Origin: Roseovarius dicentrarchi
GTDB lineage: Bacteria; Pseudomonadota; Alphaproteobacteria; Rhodobacterales; Rhodobacteraceae
Length of the DNA stretch: 41,794 nucleotides
Assembly: GCF_003316635.1 (NCBI RefSeq)
Contig: NZ_QNQP01000025.1
Span: 1 to 41,794, forward strand
Reading direction: 5' to 3'
Of the stretch, positions 15,957 to 24,902 are shown piece by piece (within the stretch, counting starts at the first letter, position 1; the number at the start of each line of letters is the position of its first letter). The position numbers and the translations under genes are program-made. A model generated the notes under the pieces. It was not told the DNA's origin, made no database searches, and worked only from the letters and a program-made list of their open reading frames with translations.

Positions 15957-16928
15957 TTGACACGGTTCATTCTGGGCAGACTGGTCAAGGCGGTGTTTAT
16001 CCTGCTGGCTATCCTTGTCTTCAACTTCCTGCTGATCCACGCCGCCCCCGGCGACCCCGCCGCCGTCATGGCCGGCGAGGCCGGCGCGGCGGACGAGAAA
16101 TTCCTGGCCGATCTGCGCACGCGCTTTGGCCTTGATCAGCCGCTTTATGTGCAGCTGTGGATCTATATCAAGGGCGCGGTGCAGCTGGATCTGGGCTTTT
16201 CCTTTCGCCAGCAGATGCCGGTGGCTGACCTGATTGCCGACCGCCTGCCCGCCACGCTGCTGCTGACCGGCGTGGCGTTCGTGCTGTCGCTGGTGCTGGG
16301 CGTGATCGCGGGCGTTGCCGCCTCTGCCCGGCAGGGCAGCTGGGGCGATACGGTGATTTCCACGCTGGCGCTGCTGTTCTACGCGACCCCCCTCTTCTGG
16401 GTGGCGCTGATGGCGTCGCTGGTGTTTTCCGTCTGGCTGGGCTGGCTGCCGGGGTTTGGCTATTCGTCCATCGGCGCGGGCTATACCGGGCTGGCGCATG
16501 TGCTGGACGTGGCCAAGCATCTGATCCTGCCCGCCACCACGCTGGGCCTGTTTTTCACCGCGATTTACATGCGCATGACGCGCGCCTCGATGCTGGAAGT
16601 GTCGCGCCTTGATTTCGTCAAAACCGCCCGCGCCAAGGGGCTGCGCCGCGGCGTGATCCAGCGCCGGCACATCCTGCGCAACGCGCTGCTGCCGGTGATC
16701 ACGCTGGCGGGCCTGCAAGCGGGGCAAATCTTCGGCGGCGCGATCCTGACGGAAACCGTGTTCGCATGGCCCGGCATTGGCCGCCTGATGTTCGAGGCGA
16801 TCAACCAGCGCGATTACAACGTGATCCTTGGGGTTTTCTACATTTCAGCGGCGATGGTGCTGCTGTTCAACCTGATCACCGATGTCGTCTATGTCATTGT
16901 CGACCCCCGTATAAGGCTGACAACATGA
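15957..16928 (+). CDS. Peptide-type ABC transporter permease (DppB family, about 323 aa)
   Basis: Inner-membrane channel subunit. The N-terminus TRFILGRLVKAVFILLAILVF and LIHAAPGDPAA are typical of DppB. The cytoplasmic EAA loop that contacts the ATPase is seen at DFVKTARAKGLRRGVIQRRH. Six membrane segments are expected. Start choice: a TTG at 15957 with GGGGCAG 6 bases upstream gives the normal family N-terminus. An ATG at 15930 would add nine polar residues and has a weaker ribosome site. It overlaps the next permease gene (ATGA at 16925-16928). A 51-base stretch after the binding-protein stop contains a GC-rich GGGGCGCC...GGCGCCCC hairpin (about 15899-15917), which could lower downstream expression relative to the binding protein. 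Confidence 0.9.
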   Translation: MTRFILGRLVKAVFILLAILVFNFLLIHAAPGDPAAVMAGEAGAADEKFLADLRTRFGLDQPLYVQLWIYIKGAVQLDLGFSFRQQMPVADLIADRLPATLLLTGVAFVLSLVLGVIAGVAASARQGSWGDTVISTLALLFYATPLFWVALMASLVFSVWLGWLPGFGYSSIGAGYTGLAHVLDVAKHLILPATTLGLFFTAIYMRMTRASMLEVSRLDFVKTARAKGLRRGVIQRRHILRNALLPVITLAGLQAGQIFGGAILTETVFAWPGIGRLMFEAINQRDYNVILGVFYISAAMVLLFNLITDVVYVIVDPRIRLTT

Positions 16929-17764
16929 GAGATTTCTGGAAACGCTTCCGTTATAACCGCGGCGCTGTCATCGGTCTGGTCATTCTGGCAATCGTCATTC
17001 TGGCCGCCATTCTTGCGCCGGTCCTCTTCCCGCAAAGCCCGTGGAAAATGGTGCAACGCCCGTTTCTGCCCCCCTTCACGCAGGACGGCCTGCCGCTTGG
17101 CACCGATGCGCTGGGGCGCGACGTGCTGTCGGGGCTGGCGCATGGGGCCTATGTCAGCCTGCTGGTCGGCCTTGTCTCCACCATCGTCGCGCTGGCCATC
17201 GGCGTGCCGGTGGGTGCCTGCGCGGGGTATTTCGCCGGGCGCGTTGATGACGCGCTGATGCGCTTTACCGAGTTTTTCCAGACCATCCCCAGCTTTGCGC
17301 TGGCCATCGTGCTGCTGGCCATCTTCCAGCCCAGCCTGACCTTTGTCATCATCGCCATTGCGGTCGTATCATGGCCCCCCGTCGCGCGCCTCGTGCGCGG
17401 CGAAGTGCTGAGCTTGCGCACCCGCGAATTTGTCGAGGCGGCGACCCTCTCCGGCCTTGGCAATACGCAGATCATCCTGCGCCACATCCTGCCGAACGCC
17501 CTGCCCCCGATCATCGTGCTGGCGTCCCTGATGATCGCGCAGGCGATCCTGCTGGAAAGCTCGCTGTCCTTCCTTGGCCTTGGCGATCCGAACATCATGT
17601 CATGGGGCTACATGATCGGCGCCGCGCGCACCGTGATCCGCACCGCATGGTGGCTGTCCTTCCTGCCCGGCATGGCGATCCTCTTGACCGTGCTGGCGCT
17701 GAACCTGATCGGCGAGGGCCTGAATGACGCGCTCAACCCCCGTTTGACCAGGAAATCCGAATGA
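16925..17764 (+). CDS. Peptide-type ABC transporter permease (DppC family, 279 aa)
   Basis: Second channel subunit. It has an N-terminal membrane segment (VIGLVILAIVILAAILAPVLF), the DppC-typical GTDALGRDVLSGLAHGAYVS, and the EAA loop EFVEAATLSGLGNTQIILRH followed by ILPNALPPIIV. The ATG at 16925 overlaps the DppB stop. A frame open further upstream (from 16766) lies inside the DppB gene and encodes no membrane protein, so it is not used. It overlaps the ATPase start by ATGA at 17761-17764. The residue composition and length are normal for the family. Confidence 0.93.
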   Translation: MRDFWKRFRYNRGAVIGLVILAIVILAAILAPVLFPQSPWKMVQRPFLPPFTQDGLPLGTDALGRDVLSGLAHGAYVSLLVGLVSTIVALAIGVPVGACAGYFAGRVDDALMRFTEFFQTIPSFALAIVLLAIFQPSLTFVIIAIAVVSWPPVARLVRGEVLSLRTREFVEAATLSGLGNTQIILRHILPNALPPIIVLASLMIAQAILLESSLSFLGLGDPNIMSWGYMIGAARTVIRTAWWLSFLPGMAILLTVLALNLIGEGLNDALNPRLTRKSE

Positions 17765-19392
17765 GCCTGCTGCAAATCCGCGACCTTGCCATCGCCCTGC
17801 CCGAGGGTGCCGACCGTAAATTTGCGGCGCAAAACATCAATTTCGACCTCGATAAGGGCGAGATCCTGTGCATCGTCGGCGAATCCGGCTCGGGCAAATC
17901 CATGTCCGCCAACGCCGTGATGGGCCTGCTGCCGCAGGGGGTGAAACCGGTTAAGGGCACCATCACCTTTGACGGCAAATCCATCCTTGGCCTGCCTGAA
18001 AAAGAGATGCTTAAACTGCGCGGCAGCCGCATCTCGATGATCTTTCAGGAACCGCTGAGCGCGCTGAACCCCCTGATGCGCATCGGCGCCCAGATCGCCG
18101 AAGTGTTCGAGGCGCATGGCGCGCTGAACAGCACCGAACGCAGCAAGCGCGCGCTGGAGCTGCTGCACGAGGTCGGCATCCCCGACCCCGATGCGGCCAT
18201 CCGCGCCTACCCGTTCCAGCTGTCCGGCGGCCAGCGCCAACGCGTGATGATCGCCATGGCATTGGCGCTGGAGCCTGACATCCTGATTGCGGACGAACCC
18301 ACCACCGCGCTCGATGTGACCACGCAGGCGCAGATCCTGAAACTGATCGAGGATCTGCGCCGCAAACGCGGCATGGCCGTCATCTTCATCACCCATGATT
18401 TCGGCGTGGTCGCAGACATCGCCGACCGCGTCATCGTCATGCAGACCGGCGAGATTGTCGAAACCGGCAGCGCGGACGAGGTGCTGCTGAAGCCGCAGCA
18501 CCCCTACACCCGCGCGCTGATTGACGCGATCCCCCGCCTGACCCAGCGCCGCGAGGCCGAGGCGCAGACCCGCGCGCCGATCCTGACGGTCGAGGGGCTG
18601 ACGAAAACCTTCTCCACCGGCTCGGGCAGTTTTTTCGGCAAGCGCCGCGTGGTCAAGGCCGTGCAGGACGTCAGCTTTCAGCTATATGCAGGCGAGACAA
18701 TCGGCATCGTGGGCGAGTCCGGCTCGGGCAAATCCACCGTGGGCCGCTGCATCGTGCGCCTGCTGACGCCCGACGCGGGCCGCGTCATGATGGACGGCGG
18801 CGATCTGGCGCATATGTCCGGGTCTGATCTGCGCGACAAACGCCGCAAGTTGCAGATGATCTTCCAGGACCCCTATTCGTCCCTCAACCCCCGCGCCCGC
18901 GTCAGCCGCATCCTGACCGAGGGGCTGATCGCCTACGGCACCGACCGCCGCACCGCGCAGGCGCGCGCGCGCGAGCTGCTGGAACTGGTCGGGCTGGACG
19001 CATCGGCCATGATGCGCTTTCCGCACGAATTTTCCGGCGGCCAGCGCCAGCGTATCGGCATCGCCCGCGCGCTGGCGCTGGACCCGAAAATCATCATCGC
19101 GGACGAGGCTGTATCGGCGCTGGACGTGTCGATTCAGGCGCAGGTGCTGGACCTTCTGGCCGATCTGAAAACGCGGCTGGACCTGTCGATGCTGTTCATC
19201 ACCCACGACCTGCGCGTTGCCGCGCGGATCTGCGACCGCATCATCGTCATGCAAAAGGGCCAGATCGTCGAACAGGGGCCGGCGGGCAAGGTGCTGCACA
19301 GCCCCGATACCGCCTATACCCAATCGCTGCTGGATGCGATCCCCGGTCAGGACTACGAACGCGCGCTGGAGCAGGCCGAGGCGGGCAGTTGA
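17761..19392 (+). CDS. Fused dual-domain peptide ABC transporter ATPase (DppD-DppF fusion, 543 aa)
   Basis: Cytoplasmic energising subunit with both nucleotide-binding domains in one chain. Domain 1: Walker A GESGSGKS at 40-47, signature LSGGQRQR near 153, Walker [12 protein letters not shown] near 174, and switch His in FITHDFG. Domain 2: Walker A GESGSGKS near 316, signature FSGGQRQR near 424, Walker [12 protein letters not shown] near 445 and FITHDLR. Each domain is followed by the oligopeptide C-terminal stretch ([14 protein letters not shown] and [13 protein letters not shown]). Fusion of DppD and DppF is common in this lineage. Both sites look competent. The gene ends 19 bases before a bidirectional terminator shared with repB. 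Confidence 0.95.
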   Translation: MSLLQIRDLAIALPEGADRKFAAQNINFDLDKGEILCIVGESGSGKSMSANAVMGLLPQGVKPVKGTITFDGKSILGLPEKEMLKLRGSRISMIFQEPLSALNPLMRIGAQIAEVFEAHGALNSTERSKRALELLHEVGIPDPDAAIRAYPFQLSGGQRQRVMIAMALALEPDILIADEPTTALDVTTQAQILKLIEDLRRKRGMAVIFITHDFGVVADIADRVIVMQTGEIVETGSADEVLLKPQHPYTRALIDAIPRLTQRREAEAQTRAPILTVEGLTKTFSTGSGSFFGKRRVVKAVQDVSFQLYAGETIGIVGESGSGKSTVGRCIVRLLTPDAGRVMMDGGDLAHMSGSDLRDKRRKLQMIFQDPYSSLNPRARVSRILTEGLIAYGTDRRTAQARARELLELVGLDASAMMRFPHEFSGGQRQRIGIARALALDPKIIIADEAVSALDVSIQAQVLDLLADLKTRLDLSMLFITHDLRVAARICDRIIVMQKGQIVEQGPAGKVLHSPDTAYTQSLLDAIPGQDYERALEQAEAGS

Positions 19393-19411
19393 CAGCTGTC
19401 AACAGCACATG

Positions 19412-19448
19412 AAAAAGCCCCCCGGAAATCACCTCCGGGGGGCTTTTT
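19412..19448. terminator. Strong bidirectional Rho-independent terminator
   Basis: A 14-bp perfect stem (AAAAAGCCCCCCGG and CCGGGGGGCTTTTT) with a 9-base loop works in both directions because it has A's on one side and T's on the other. It separates the convergent dpp ATPase gene and repB, beginning only 3 bases after the repB stop. It therefore closes the repAB operon where repC would normally follow. Confidence 0.93.
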
Positions 19449-19450
19449 TG

Positions 19451-20398
19451 TCAATCACGGCGCGATTTTCGCCATCTGCGATGCAGGTCCGGCAACTCCC
19501 CGGCCAGCCATTCGCTGAACCCGTCATCGCCCGGCGGCAGCGCCAGCGCCGCGCCGCCAGTGCCGCGCGTCAGCCGCGCGATGGGCTGGCCTTCATAGCC
19601 CGCAATCGTATCGGTCTGCGATTTCGCGCGCGGTTTGGGTGCGTCCGCGCGCAGCACCGCCTCGAACCGCGCGTCGGAATCGGTGCCGGCGGGCAGGGCG
19701 GCGATCATCGCGGCGGCGGCGGGCAGGGTGATCTTGCCCGCCTCGATTCGCGCGGCCAGATCGCCCCAGCGGTCGCGCCCCACGCCGGGGGCGGCGCCGA
19801 TCAGCTCGATCATCTCGGTCGGCACGCGGTCTGCGACCGAAAGCATCCGAGAAATCACCGTTTTATCCACGCTCAGCGCATCGCAGATCGCCTTGCGGTC
19901 ATAATCGGCATCACGCATCTGGGCGGCAAAATTCACCTTTTCAATAAAGGTCAGATCCTTGCGCGCGCTGTTTTCCTGCCCCTGCGCCAGCACCAGCTGC
20001 CGGTCATCCAGATCGCGCACCAGCGCGCGGGCGGGCTGCCCCAGCGCGCGCAGCGCGGCCACCCGGCGGCGGCCATAAACGATCTGAAACCGCCCCTCGG
20101 CCTCGGGATGCGGGCGCACCAATATCGGCACCTGCTGCCCGTGATCGCGGATCGACGCGAGCAGCGCCGCGTGATCGGGATCGTCGGTGTCGATCCGGTC
20201 GGCCAGCCCGCCCGCGTCGATCAGACCTGTGTCAATATCAGACACTGATCGGCTTTTCAGGGCCGCAATCGACTGGCTGACCGCGCCAATCGCGCCGCCG
20301 GTATAGCGCGGCTTTTCCACGTCAACGCGGGCGGTCGGGGCAGGGGCCTGCGCCAAGGGTGCGTTCATCAGCCCGTCCATCAGGTTCTTGCGTGCCAT
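19451..20398 (-). CDS. repB: RepB/ParB-family plasmid partition protein (315 aa)
   Basis: DNA-binding partition protein that recognises a parS site and works with RepA. An N-terminal ParB/sulfiredoxin-like domain is seen with ASIRDHGQQVPILVRPHP (81-98) and IVYGRRRVAALRALG (106-120), followed by a helix-turn-helix around 150-190 (DRKAICDALSVDKTVISRML). The ATG at 20398 (MARKNLMDGL) is the usual RepB beginning and lies 1 base after the RepA stop; a start at 20443 would lie inside repA. The order repA-repB matches repABC plasmids, but no repC follows: a terminator stands 3 bases beyond the stop codon. No parS-like GTTN4GCN4AAC site was found nearby by eye. Confidence 0.88.
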   Translation of the reverse strand: MARKNLMDGLMNAPLAQAPAPTARVDVEKPRYTGGAIGAVSQSIAALKSRSVSDIDTGLIDAGGLADRIDTDDPDHAALLASIRDHGQQVPILVRPHPEAEGRFQIVYGRRRVAALRALGQPARALVRDLDDRQLVLAQGQENSARKDLTFIEKVNFAAQMRDADYDRKAICDALSVDKTVISRMLSVADRVPTEMIELIGAAPGVGRDRWGDLAARIEAGKITLPAAAAMIAALPAGTDSDARFEAVLRADAPKPRAKSQTDTIAGYEGQPIARLTRGTGGAALALPPGDDGFSEWLAGELPDLHRRWRKSRRD

Positions 20399-20399
20399 G

Positions 20400-21587
20400 T
20401 CAGCGCCCCCATGCCTGTTGCACCAGATCGGTGATCTCGCCATTGACCGCGTTCAGCGATTCCAGCGCGCGCTCATAGGTGGCGCGGGTGAATTGTGATT
20501 TCTCGACCTCGTAGAGGGTCTGTTTGGTGATGCCTGCATCCGAGATTGCCGTTGATTTCAGCACCGTATGGTTCAGCACGTGTTCCCCGAACATCGAGCG
20601 CATGAAGCTGACCATCTGGTTTTGCGGCCCGTCCCCCGGCTCGTACCGGGTGACGACATAGCGCAGCCAGTCATAGGACATATCGCCGCCCGCATCCCCC
20701 ACAACGCCCAAGAGGTTCGACGTCATCAGCAGGAACTGGCACATTGACATGACGTCCAGCATCTGGGGATGCACCGTCACCAGAATGGCCGTCGCCGCCG
20801 ACAGCGCCGACATGGTCAGAAAACCCAGCTGCGGCGGGCAGTCGATCACCACCACGTCATAATCGCCCTCCACACTGGCCAGCGCCGCGTCAACGCGGGT
20901 GAAGAACAGCGCGCCACCCTCGCCAGACAGGGCGCGGGGGGTGTCGTGTTCGAACTCCATCAGGTCGAGGTTGCCGGGGACAATGTCGAGATTGGTGAAA
21001 TAGGTCTGCTGGATCACCTCGCGCAGCGGCACCGGATCGTCGTAGCGGATCGCATCATAGAGCGTGCCGCCGTCCAGCAGATCAAATTCGGGCTGAAACC
21101 CGTGCAGCGCCGACAGCGACGCCTGCGGGTCCAGATCGATCGCCAGCACGCGGTAGCCGTCCAGCGCCATTTTCTGCGCCAGATGCGCCGCCGTGGTGGT
21201 CTTGCCCGAGCCGCCCTTGAAGTTGATGACGGTGATCACTTGCAGCTTGTCACCCGCGCGGCGGCCCGGCAGGTAGGTGCCGGGCGTCTTTGCGCCCGTC
21301 TCTAACGTGCGGCGCAGGGCCTGAATATCCTCGGGCGAATAGTAGCGGCGACCGCCTGCGCGGGTTTCGGGCGCGGGGCCTTTGCCCTCAAGGCTCAGCT
21401 TGCGCAGATACCCGTCCTTGACGCCCAGCAGCTGCGCCACCTCGCCCGAGGTAAACTTGCGCAGCGCGCGGCGCGCGTCGGGCGGGAACAGCTGCGCGCG
21501 GTGCGCTTGCAGCCGCTCGGAGAGCAGCCGCGCGTGATCGCCGACCAGTGTGTCGATCCGTGTCGTGGTGTCTTGCATGCCTGCCAT
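20400..21587 (-). CDS. repA: RepA/ParA-family plasmid partition ATPase (395 aa)
   Basis: Partition ATPase of the repABC type. The N-terminus carries a MerR-like helix-turn-helix (about 46-90: FTSGEVAQLLGVKDGYLRKL, then RRYYSPEDIQALR), used by RepA proteins to bind and repress their own promoter. The deviant Walker A KGGSGKT is at 124-130 (NFKGGSGKTTTAAHLA), Walker A' VLAIDLDPQASLS follows, and Walker B VVVIDCPPQLGFLT is near 230. Length matches RepA of repABC plasmids (about 390-405), clearly longer than chromosomal Soj/ParA. An in-frame ATG three codons in (21578) is an alternative start. The operon is repA-repB only. Confidence 0.9.
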   Translation of the reverse strand: MAGMQDTTTRIDTLVGDHARLLSERLQAHRAQLFPPDARRALRKFTSGEVAQLLGVKDGYLRKLSLEGKGPAPETRAGGRRYYSPEDIQALRRTLETGAKTPGTYLPGRRAGDKLQVITVINFKGGSGKTTTAAHLAQKMALDGYRVLAIDLDPQASLSALHGFQPEFDLLDGGTLYDAIRYDDPVPLREVIQQTYFTNLDIVPGNLDLMEFEHDTPRALSGEGGALFFTRVDAALASVEGDYDVVVIDCPPQLGFLTMSALSAATAILVTVHPQMLDVMSMCQFLLMTSNLLGVVGDAGGDMSYDWLRYVVTRYEPGDGPQNQMVSFMRSMFGEHVLNHTVLKSTAISDAGITKQTLYEVEKSQFTRATYERALESLNAVNGEITDLVQQAWGR

Positions 21588-21627
21588 GCCGGGCGCATGG
21601 CCCGGTCCCTGCTATGGGCGCATCCCG

Positions 21628-21670
21628 CTGTTACGGTTTATGCCGCCATTTTCAGTTGCCTCCGTAACTG
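21628..21670. promoter_or_regulatory. Inverted-repeat cluster upstream of repA, possible RepA operator
   Basis: CTGTTACGG at 21628-21636 and CAGTTGCCTCCGTAACTG at 21653-21670 share the core TTACGG in opposite orientations, and the second is itself a near-palindrome (CAGTT...AACTG). They lie 40-85 bases upstream of repA, where RepA with its helix-turn-helix would autoregulate. Direct evidence is limited to the repeats. The site also lies just after the amidase stop region, which transcribes toward it. Confidence 0.35.
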
Positions 21671-21709
21671 TTTGGCGCAGAATGCAGGGCCGGGCAAGTG
21701 TTTTAGGCT

Positions 21710-23134
21710 CTAACCCGCCATTGGCGGCAGGCGGTCGAACCACGGGCGGGCCTGCTCCAGCTGGCCGGACAGGCGAAACAGGATATCCTCGCGCCCGAAA
21801 TCGGCCGACAGCATGGTGCCGATGGGCAGCCCGCCCGCCCAGTAGAGCGGCACGGACACGCTGGGCGCGCCGGTCATGTTGTGCAGCTGGGTGAAGGGGG
21901 TGAAATTGGCCAGCGCGGCGTGATAGGCATCGACATCGTCAGTATCGGTGCGCTGCACGCCCAGCTTGACCGGCGGGGTGGCCAGCGTGGGCGAGACGAT
22001 CACATCATGGCGGCTGTGCAGATCGGCCATCAGGCGGCTTTGCTGGTGGATGTGATAGAGCGCCTTGGCGTAATCTTCGGCGGTCATGCTGGCGGCATCG
22101 GTGACGGCGCGCCATGTGACGGGATCAACATCGGCCTCGGTCACGATCTGGTCACGCTCGGCGCCGATGGCGTGGATGTTGCGCGCGACGTTGCTGGCCA
22201 CCAGCACCCAGATGGCGCGTTGCAGATGTTCGGTGCTGCCGGGCAGGGTGACTTCCTCGATTTCATGGCCCAGCGATTCCAGCAGGGCGACCGCGTCATG
22301 GGTTGCCTCGCGGCAGGTGGGGGCGACCTCGGCGCCGTTCATGGGGGGGATGTGCCAGCCGATGCGCAGGCGGCCGGGATCGGTGCGCGCCTCCTCGGCA
22401 TAGGGGCGGGCGACGGGCGGGGCGCAATAGGGATCGCCCGGCGCCATGCCGTGCGTCGCGTCCAGCATCGCGGCGCTGTCGCGCACGGAACGCGTCAGCA
22501 CATGCGCGCAAGAGAGGCTCCCCCAGCCCTCGCCGATCAGCGGGCCGGCGGGGACGCGGGCGCGCGACGGTTTGAACCCGTATAGCCCGCAGCAGGACGC
22601 CGGGATGCGGATCGACCCGCCGCCGTCGCTGCCATGCGAGGCCGGCACGATGCCCGCCGCCACCACCGCCGCCGCGCCGCCCGACGATCCGCCGGCGGTG
22701 CGGGTGGTGTCCCACGGGTTGCGCGTGGCGCCGGTCAGGCTGGTTTCGGTGGAGGCGGCAAGCGAGAATTCCGGCGTCGTGGTGCGGCCAAAGATGACCA
22801 GCCCCGCCGCCTTGTAGCGGGTAACCAGCGTGGAATCGGCCGCCGCCGGGGCGCTTTGCGCCAGAAGGCGCGCGCCGTGGGCGGTGACGTGGCCCTCCAG
22901 CTCGCCCGAGGCATCCTTTAGCAGGAACGGCACGCCGCGAAACGGGCCATCGGGCAGGCCTGCGTCAATCGCGGCGCGGCCATGATCATAAAGGCGCTGT
23001 GACACGGCGTTGATGTCGCCATCGCGCGCCTCGGCGCGGGTGATCGCCTCCTCCAGCAACTCGTGGGGGGATACGTCGCCGCTGGCGACCAGCGCGGCGA
23101 GGGATGTGGCGTCATGGCTCAGGTAGTTTTGCAT
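21710..23134 (-). CDS. Amidase, amidase-signature family (474 aa)
   Basis: Cytoplasmic amide hydrolase using a Ser-cisSer-Lys triad. K73 is in FLLKDASG, S150 in [10 protein letters not shown] and the nucleophile S174 in [11 protein letters not shown], all correctly spaced. The protein has the usual length for the family. The start lies 25 bases after the stop of the TRAP large permease and lacks a strong ribosome site, so translation may depend on the upstream operon. The position as fourth gene after dctP-dctQ-dctM suggests that it hydrolyses an amide imported by that transporter. It is not GatA: no gatB/gatC are present and the sequence context differs. The substrate is unknown. Confidence 0.92.
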   Translation of the reverse strand: MQNYLSHDATSLAALVASGDVSPHELLEEAITRAEARDGDINAVSQRLYDHGRAAIDAGLPDGPFRGVPFLLKDASGELEGHVTAHGARLLAQSAPAAADSTLVTRYKAAGLVIFGRTTTPEFSLAASTETSLTGATRNPWDTTRTAGGSSGGAAAVVAAGIVPASHGSDGGGSIRIPASCCGLYGFKPSRARVPAGPLIGEGWGSLSCAHVLTRSVRDSAAMLDATHGMAPGDPYCAPPVARPYAEEARTDPGRLRIGWHIPPMNGAEVAPTCREATHDAVALLESLGHEIEEVTLPGSTEHLQRAIWVLVASNVARNIHAIGAERDQIVTEADVDPVTWRAVTDAASMTAEDYAKALYHIHQQSRLMADLHSRHDVIVSPTLATPPVKLGVQRTDTDDVDAYHAALANFTPFTQLHNMTGAPSVSVPLYWAGGLPIGTMLSADFGREDILFRLSGQLEQARPWFDRLPPMAG

Positions 23135-23159
23135 TGGGGGCCAGTCTATTTAAGGGGCG

Positions 23160-24407
23160 TCAGAACAAAAGCGGGCCGAAGCCGATGATCAGATACACCA
23201 CGATCAGGATGCCCAGATAGGGTAGCACGGCGCGCGTGATCTTCTCAATCGGCAGGTTCGCGGTGGTGGAGGCGACGAACAGGTTGATCGCAACCGGGGG
23301 CGTGACCATGCCGATGGCCAGCCCGACGACGATGATGATGCCGAAATGCACGGTGCCAAGCCCCAGTTGCAGCGCCAGTGGCAGCAGCATGGGCGTCAGG
23401 ATCACCAGCGCCGACGCGGTTTCAAGGAACACCCCGGTCACAAGGATGATCAGCATGATCACCAGCAACAGCATGTAGAGGTTGCCGGTCAGCGCCAGCG
23501 CGAAATCTGCAATGGCGCCCGGCACTTGCCAGCTGGATAATGCCCAGCTGAGCACCGAGGAGGCGGAGATGACGAACATGATGACAGCCGTGGTAACGCC
23601 CGCGCGCACCACGATCCGGTAGAGCTGTTTCAGCGTCAGGTCGCGGTAGATGAACAGCGACACAAGGATGGCGTAGTTCACCGCGACCACCGCCGCCTCG
23701 CTGGGCGTGAAGATGCCCGAGAAGATGCCGCCAAGGATGATCAGCGGCGCAAAGAGGCCCCACATGGCCGACAGCAGCGTGCGCCCGATGGTGGCAAAGT
23801 TGAACGGCGTGCCGCGCGGGTAGGCGCGGCGATGCCCCTGGATCAGTGCGACGATGATCAGGCCCACGCCCATCGCCACGCCGGGGATGAAGCCGTTCAG
23901 GAACAGTTTCGACACGGATTCCTGCGCGATCACGGCGTAGATGATCATCGGCACGGATGGCGGGATCACCACGCCAATCGTCCCGGATGCCGCGATCAGG
24001 GACGCGGCGGCGGCGGGGTCATACCCCTTGCGCTTCAATTCGGGGACAAGGCTGGCGCCGACCGCAGCGGTCGTGGCCGCGCCCGAGCCGGAAATGGCGG
24101 CGAAAAACATGCCCGCCAGCACCGACACGATGGACAGCCCGCCCTTGATAAAGCCAAACATGGAATCGGCGAAGGCGACCAGCCGCTTGGAAATCTCGCC
24201 CTGCGCCATCACGTCGCCGGCCAGCACGAACATCGGCACAGCGACCAGCGCAAAGCTGTTGATGCCCGAAAACATCTGCTGCGGCACCACCATCAGCGGC
24301 ACGCCCCCCAGCTGCAACGCGCCCATGGTGGCGGCGCCCAGCACCACCGCAATGGGAATGCCCATCAGCAGAAACAGGACAAACAGACCGGCCAGGATCA
24401 GGCTCAT
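23160..24407 (-). CDS. TRAP transporter large permease (DctM type, 415 aa)
   Basis: Large membrane subunit of the second TRAP system. It begins MSLILAGLFVLFLLMGIPIA, a standard DctM start. Family stretches include SGINSFALVAVPMFVLAGDVM, ISGSGAATTAAVGA, ASGTIGVVIPPSVPMIIY and GMVTPPVAINLFVAS. The ATG at 24407 overlaps the dctQ stop (ATGA). A longer frame opening at 24767 reads through dctQ in another frame and is not used. This subunit belongs to the shorter DctM branch, unlike the 463-residue protein at 573-1964, so the two TRAP systems are not recent duplicates. It is followed after 25 bases by the amidase gene. Confidence 0.93.
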   Translation of the reverse strand: MSLILAGLFVLFLLMGIPIAVVLGAATMGALQLGGVPLMVVPQQMFSGINSFALVAVPMFVLAGDVMAQGEISKRLVAFADSMFGFIKGGLSIVSVLAGMFFAAISGSGAATTAAVGASLVPELKRKGYDPAAAASLIAASGTIGVVIPPSVPMIIYAVIAQESVSKLFLNGFIPGVAMGVGLIIVALIQGHRRAYPRGTPFNFATIGRTLLSAMWGLFAPLIILGGIFSGIFTPSEAAVVAVNYAILVSLFIYRDLTLKQLYRIVVRAGVTTAVIMFVISASSVLSWALSSWQVPGAIADFALALTGNLYMLLLVIMLIILVTGVFLETASALVILTPMLLPLALQLGLGTVHFGIIIVVGLAIGMVTPPVAINLFVASTTANLPIEKITRAVLPYLGILIVVYLIIGFGPLLF

Positions 24408-24901
24408 TGCGGCGATCCTGCGCGGGCAGGGCGCCCGGCCATCAGGCGGATCAGGTCGATCACCGACAGCCCCGCCATCAGCGACGCGGCCAGCGGCATG
24501 ACCGCGTAGATATAGGTCATCGAAATGCGCAAGGAGGGGGATTTTTGAAAGCTTTGCACATTCATATAGCGGATGCCGATCACCGTCAGCGCGATCATGA
24601 ACGCAAGGCTTATCAGGATCGCCGCGCCCGTCACCACCCGGCGCGCCCCGTCCGGCAGGCTGTCGCGCAAGAGCGATACCGCCAGATGCCGCCCCTGCTG
24701 CCACGCCAATGCCGCGCCCAGAAAGGTGATCCAGATCAGCAGGAACCGCGCGACTTCCTCGGTCCACGAGACGGAAGTGAACAATACCCGGCTGGCGATT
24801 TGCAAGGTGATGACTGCCGTCAGGGCGGCCATGCCGAGGAATACCACGGGCCTCAATACCGCGCCGATCAGGCGGTCAATCGCATCAAGGCCCGCCAGCA
24901 T
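24404..24901 (-). CDS. TRAP transporter small permease (DctQ type, 165 aa)
   Basis: Small membrane subunit with four hydrophobic segments. It shows the family features SWTEEVARFLLIWITFLGAALAW and the G-R-H-L-A-V motif at the start of the loop (QQGRHLAVSLL). The length is standard for DctQ. The start lies 1 base beyond the dctP stop and the end overlaps dctM by 4 bases, so the three subunits are co-translated in the order dctP-dctQ-dctM. Confidence 0.9.
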   Translation of the reverse strand: MLAGLDAIDRLIGAVLRPVVFLGMAALTAVITLQIASRVLFTSVSWTEEVARFLLIWITFLGAALAWQQGRHLAVSLLRDSLPDGARRVVTGAAILISLAFMIALTVIGIRYMNVQSFQKSPSLRISMTYIYAVMPLAASLMAGLSVIDLIRLMAGRPARAGSPQ

Positions 24902-24902
24902 G

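Noticed and set aside
14079..16727. An 882-codon open frame on the minus strand
   Set aside because: It lies antisense to the Dpp binding protein and permease genes, which carry full family signatures. Its translation is rich in His/Arg/Gln/Gly with no domain. High third-position GC creates such shadows.
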